The position numbers and the translations under genes are program-made. Positions 52,001 to 58,000 of a stretch of 64,000 nt of DNA are shown in pieces; the first letter of the stretch is position 1; each line of letters opens with the position of its first letter. This DNA is from Atriophallophorus winterbourni (taxonomy: Eukaryota > Platyhelminthes > Trematoda > Plagiorchiida > Microphallidae): the NCBI GenBank assembly GCA_013407085.1, contig JACCGJ010020027.1:1-64000 (forward strand), written 5' to 3'. The notes beneath the pieces were generated by a model. That model was not told the DNA's origin. It ran no database searches and saw only the letters and a program-made list of their open reading frames with translations.

Positions 52001-55000
52001 TGACCGTGCCAAATCTTCTAGCAAGACATTTATTACGCTGTTCATGTCGATTGTGTGCAGTTATATTCGCGAGTTCACGTGCATAAACCTCACTTTTAGA
52101 ATGGATCCTCGTCATTAGCAGAATGTGTTTCTTTTGACTGGTGACATTTGTCAGCGCAGACCCACGCAGAATAGAGTCATAGTAGACACGAGTAACTGTA
52201 GTAGCGCAATAATTTCGGCCTGGTGCCCAACTAAGCGGAGCGTTTACGTTCAGTGGTCAGCGTACCGACAATGCTGAACGCTTTTTGCACCTCTGTGCAC
52301 ATAAGATTGTTTATTCACTGTATAGAATGCGGTATTATGCACTTAGCATCTGCCTAATGACTATCAGCCATGGACCTAAATCGACCAGTTTGCCATAAGC
52401 GCAGGATGGAGGGTATACATGGTGTACCGGCACTCTTTCTGGAACACTTGACTGAACTCTGGTCACGCGTTCGTTCGATCTAGGTTCGCTTTTAAATTGT
52501 CTGAACCAAAGGCCGTCAACTTTCAGCGGCGAAGCTTTCAGAGTCTATATTTCAACAAGCTTACCCCAGAAATGTAGCAAACATGATTTCCACCGTGTTA
52601 TCTGTTAATATAACCGAGAAATGGGATATGGTAACGCTTTTCAATATTATGCATCATAGCAATATTTCCTCGCCACTCAACTGGACATCATACAAGATTA
52701 TTCAAGCATCCCAGGAAGTTGCTTACAAGATTCATACTAACAACAATTCAGAAACGTATCTTTCTGATCGATTCAAACTGTGGATTCCGATTGCGGATAA
52801 CCTAATGAAACAGATGCGCTGCCTCAACTGAAGCTAATTTAATATGTTGTTCACATCCCCCACCACTACCGGTTTCTGGGTTTTTGTCGTCGTCAGATAG
52901 AGACAGTAAAATTAGGTTCCGTCAGCCTTGAAACAGTAATAAATGGTAAATAAAGCTATACGTTAATGTCAGCACGATGTTCAAGCACAATATCACATTG
53001 GGATTCCTAGTCAAGCACACTCAAGGTGCTCATAGATGGCCAAAATAATGTGTTGCTCACTGGCATTCGACTATTATGCGGTTTACCATTTATCCACTGT
53101 TTCAAGTCTCACTGAACCTAATCTTACTGTCTTCACCTGATGACGGCAAACAGCCAGAAACAGGTAGTGGTGTGTAAGTGTAGGGGATGTGAGCAACACA
53201 TTGCTTTGGTCACCCATAAGCGCCTTGCGTGCTTGACCAGGAATCACTATGTGATATTGTGTTTGAAAACCGTGGTTCGTTGTAACAATGGCATTCGCGT
53301 ATAACTTTGCCAAGCCAATTTAGTTTCCAAGCCCCCTTCAATTACCCGAGATGGGTCTCAGCTCATCGACCCTTAGGCTCACCATCCTTCGTCAGGTAAA
53401 CGATGATTTTACGTCTGCCATACACGGCCATTTGTACTTGGCTGTCTTGCCTTTTCATCTCTAGATCGTTACCGAAGAGTCTATTGTGGATCGTTACTGG
53501 GTTACACTCCAGTGATTTTGCAGAAACAGAAGGCGACCGAACGTTCACGTTATGTTGGCTTTTGAGTTTCGTTTCTTGTCCAGCTCTGTTTCATTGGCCG
53601 TTGAGCGTGATCTTTCTCGCTAACCGTAATTTAAAACATGCTACTACGTTCATGCCACGTCCACGTTCAACTACCACCACGGTTGCGAACTTTCACAGAA
53701 TGCGCTTACCCTGTTTTTCTACTATACCATTGGACAAAATGTGTAACATTAGCCGTGAAACTAAATGCGAGAGCCTCGTACCCTGCCCATGCGTATGCAA
53801 ATGAACCGGTTGGCACGATATCGATTGGCAAATGAGATCGAAATTACAATCGGTATATTACGACTAGTACAGCTTCATGCTAAGAAAATCAGAGATAAAT
53901 GTCGAGCTATTAAGGAATAACATCAACTAAAAGAATACAATGAAATCACAATCATGATAGAAGAAAACACTGTAACCGTTGTGATGGGAATTTGTGTTTA
54001 AACTAGGTGACAGGATCAACATAGCTTCTTGTCAGTTCGAGCGTATTGTTTTGTACAACCTAGATTGGGTGCGTCGTTGGTTGATCTCAAGCTGAATAGC
54101 TCCGCAGATGTCTTATCTCATTTAAACTGTTGCAACTGCATGCGCTCATAGACTGAATGTTTCATTCAACGTCAATTCATTCACGCCCAACTCGGGTCTG
54201 TGTCCACGTAGCACTTTACCTAGCTCCAGACTTGTGATTTCTGCATTCTTCTCTTGTTCTCAGTCTCCCATCTTTATGATGTTTCAGTTTCGCAGCGAAA
54301 CGGTTACCAGACAAAATATCAGCTCGGCAAAAACAACAGAACATGACTTTCTGATGTTTAAACTAGCGCATATGGATGGTACAGTGTTGATTAATCTCTT
54401 ACTCTTTCAAGGCCACATATATTCCCAACCTATGTTAAGTTCACGTTGCTTATGCTCGATAAATGCTGTAGCTCTGTCAATGAAAGCCATGTGCCATACA
54501 AGGTGCATTATTCTAAAATGCTTCTACTTCAATGGGTCCCCAGTACTTCTGCAGTACTTCTGTGATTTGCGGCTAATACCGTGCTAAATTGATTGACCAC
54601 TAGTAGTGAGCTGCATGATGAAACACGCTGGAGTCTCACTACCATTTCTATTTCCCATCTCATATCTGTCTAGGCCTGGGCAACCTGGCAGTAATATCGC
54701 CCACGTGCAGTCTCTGACTGTGCGGCACTTTGCCTGGATCAGGCTTGTGCTTTCATACCATACCATACCAGACTAAACCGATTATTCCATTTGTAACTTT
54801 TCCGTTCCTCGTTCATTCCCGCGAGATCCTTCTTGTTTCCAGAATGCAAACGAATACTCGTTGCTCCCCGTGCGTCACAACGAGGATGAAATGAACCGTG
54901 ATTTGGCCACGCTTTTGCCAGTCGAGCCAATTGGTCCGTTCGACTCTCCGCACACCAAAACGCACTTATTGCTTCAGGCGCATTTTGAACGTTTGACCGA

Positions 55001-58000
55001 GCTGCCTGTGTCGGACTACGTGACGGACACGCGTTCTGTCTTGGATCAAGCGATTCGTATACTACAGGTTAGGATAGATAATCAATTTCCCATTTTGACG
55101 CTAAATGTTGCTTCACGATTTACGTGTGTGCAAGAGTTGATGTGACAAACTAATCGCTACACCGCTTCAGCTGTTTACATGTTTACATATTGAACATATC
55201 GTGGATGGGCAAAGTGACATATGCTGAGGTGCTTTCTAAAGCTGGTCTACAAAGCATGTTCACCTTAATATAACAGCGCCGCCTAGGATGGCTGGGTCGT
55301 GTTGTTGTTTGCCTCCTTCGGTCGATATCGACCGTGGATGTACATCACAAACGCATCATGGTTTCATGCTCCGCAGCTTTTAGAATTACAAAACAGTCCC
55401 ATTCGAGAGTGACAATCTCTTCCGCAGCGCTCATGTGTACAGAATGTAAAATGGTCGTATTCCCAAAGATCTACTCTATAGTGAGTTGAAATCAGGAAGT
55501 CGACCCTTGTGTAAGTCGCACTTGCGGGATAAATACGTTTGTAAAATAGATATGAAAGCTCTCGACATTGGCCCAACGAGTTGGGAAGAACTTTTTCGTG
55601 ATTGCTCATTTTACACGCACTGTGTAAAAGCGTCATCTCCAAGCTGAAAAAGAACAGATACTGCACTCGTCTGCTGAATATAGATCAAACCGTGAGTGTG
55701 CAACTGCTGCCTATCGCTACGTCAACCGAATGAGGCCAACAACGAATAGAGAAGGAGGTCGTTTCCGGGTGCTAAATTCTGGGAATATGGTATGATGCGA
55801 TAGAATCCATCGTTTTCCTTACACTTTGGCCTCATGCTGATGCGTTTTGATGTTCGTATTGAAAATCACTAGCTAGCTTTATCGGACGATTACCTTAGAA
55901 ATAGTCACTTGCTGAGTTTTTCTTTCAGTCTCAACAAATCATCATGAATTTGTCCTTAAATGCCCTACCAGATACACAGTATCCTCTATTCCGGTGGTTT
56001 AGAGGTTACAAGGCTTTTGGGTCCTTTTCAATTTGATGCCACGTGCCGCAGAACCAGCCAAATGGTTTAGTTCTGTGCAGCCAAAACACTTGTTATTGTT
56101 GGCCAGCAATGCTAATAACCCATTTTAAACCACCGTTGGATCTCTGAGGCCCCAGTATTTTGTTGGAACCGTCAGCCTCTTTGCACATACTATGGAATTT
56201 CGAAATGAGAAACATTTCCTTTTCCTCAAGTGTGTATGTAAGCACAAGCCTGATCCAGGCAAAGTGCCGGACAGTCAGAGATTGCACGTGGGCGATATTA
56301 CTGTCAGGTTGCCCAGGTTTGGAGTGATACCTATTAAGTCGCAGTCTCATCTTCTTTCAACATTTGCTTGATGTAAAATGGAGGTTAAATTTAACAAGAA
56401 AACAAGATACGGCTACTTGCCACAATCCGCTTTTTTGTACGACACTGATGCTTTTGATCTCTGACTGATGATGACCTCCCACCGCTTAGCTATTCTCTGG
56501 CGTTCACTCGTTGCATGCATGCTCACATTCTTTTGTTTTATTTACTGGACAGGCTATACTGGATGCGTGCGCGCAATGTGGTTGGCTGACGAGCAGCTTG
56601 AACTCCATACTTCTCATGCAAATGCTTACCCAAGCTGTATGGATTGATCGAAGCGGCAGCAGTCTGCTTCAGCTGCCCGGGGTTTCGAGGGATCACCTTG
56701 GTGCTTTCGAGTAAGTTTCAAGTTTGATCTATGCTAGTGTTTTCCTCTTGTCCTCATTCCAGAGTTTCGCGACCAAACTGCCTTATAGGTAAAGCGTGTA
56801 TCAAAGGTCAAAAGTGCATTTGGCCACATCGCTCTAGTTATGAAGAAGAAGAAATTGGCTTTATTCATATAAACGAATTTTCAGCAGTTACAAACATTTC
56901 ACCAAATAATTTAAAACAAATTGACCGACAGTTCCCGATATCAATTTATCGACTGTCGCAGGTATCCACCATGTAAGACGACCTAATTTATCGCACGAGT
57001 TTGATTTTGTTATCTCATGATAGTATGTTGGCTGGTACACTGATAATTAGGATTATCAATAAAACACCTTTTGACCGAACAGTCTGGCTCATAAGGCAGT
57101 GGGTTAATACTGTGTTTGTGTGACCTCCAATCATCGACCTTCCTGACAGGAGTGGTTCTGTTGGTGCACATTCATGTTTCCTTAGAGAACTTCAAAAATG
57201 TGTGTATCATGAAATGTACTAATAGATTGAACGTATTTATGAAACTTGAATCGTCGCATGAAATCAAAAGGCCAACCAAGTCAAAATGACTTGTTTCTCA
57301 TATTTATAGACCCTATTTAGAAGAAGTTCCTCAGTGTGAAATCTCTGTTCAATTAATTTTCAGACGTACAGATGGGTCTTTTATCACCGACTTGCCTGAT
57401 TTGATCGACACCGAACAAACACAACCGGGCTACTTGAAACAAACCCTGAAAGAGTATTTTCGACCTTGTGGGTTGGCGAAAGTCGAAGAGGTATGCATTT
57501 ACCGTATTCACGTGTATAATGTGTTCGCACCCGATTAATTTTATCTTGTTTTTCATCTTTCAGACAATCAAGCGTTTCCCACTGATTGAAGTCAGCGTTA
57601 CGTTGATCGGGCCGGATCCCAAAGAGCAACGTAACGCACGCCATTGGTTCCGATTGAATAAATCCGGCAAGAGCATGGAAACGCGCACGGTCTATGCGGA
57701 CACAGAGTACACGCTGATGGTTCGCTTACGGAGAATTAACGCGGCTGGGAGAAATGAGATATCGGTGAGATCACAGTCAGCGTGCTATATTGAGTGCGAT
57801 AGTTTAGTTCTCTGAGCTGCTTAATATCAACTCAAGTGTCCATTTTTCTTTTTCGTATTAAATACCAAGTGCACTCTTTCCTCCTATGCGCTTATTGTAA
57901 TACTCACAGCTCCACACTTATTGTGGGAAGCAGCACCATACCTTGTTGGTTATAGGCGTCTTGAGCATAATATTCAGTGTACTGGCAACTTTATATTAAC

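Larger units (their letters stand above)
52845..53412. repeat. Family E units in inverted arrangement with two hammerhead motifs
   Basis: 52845-53060 is a - strand unit of about 200 bases whose opening atgtgttgctcac recurs at its end, so it is one complete period. 53061-53330 is a + strand unit. 53318-53412 is the flank also seen at 16755-16860. Confidence 0.68.

Noticed and set aside
52583..52831. 82-codon frame in intron 28
   Set aside because: No similarity, no splice or start context; may be chance.
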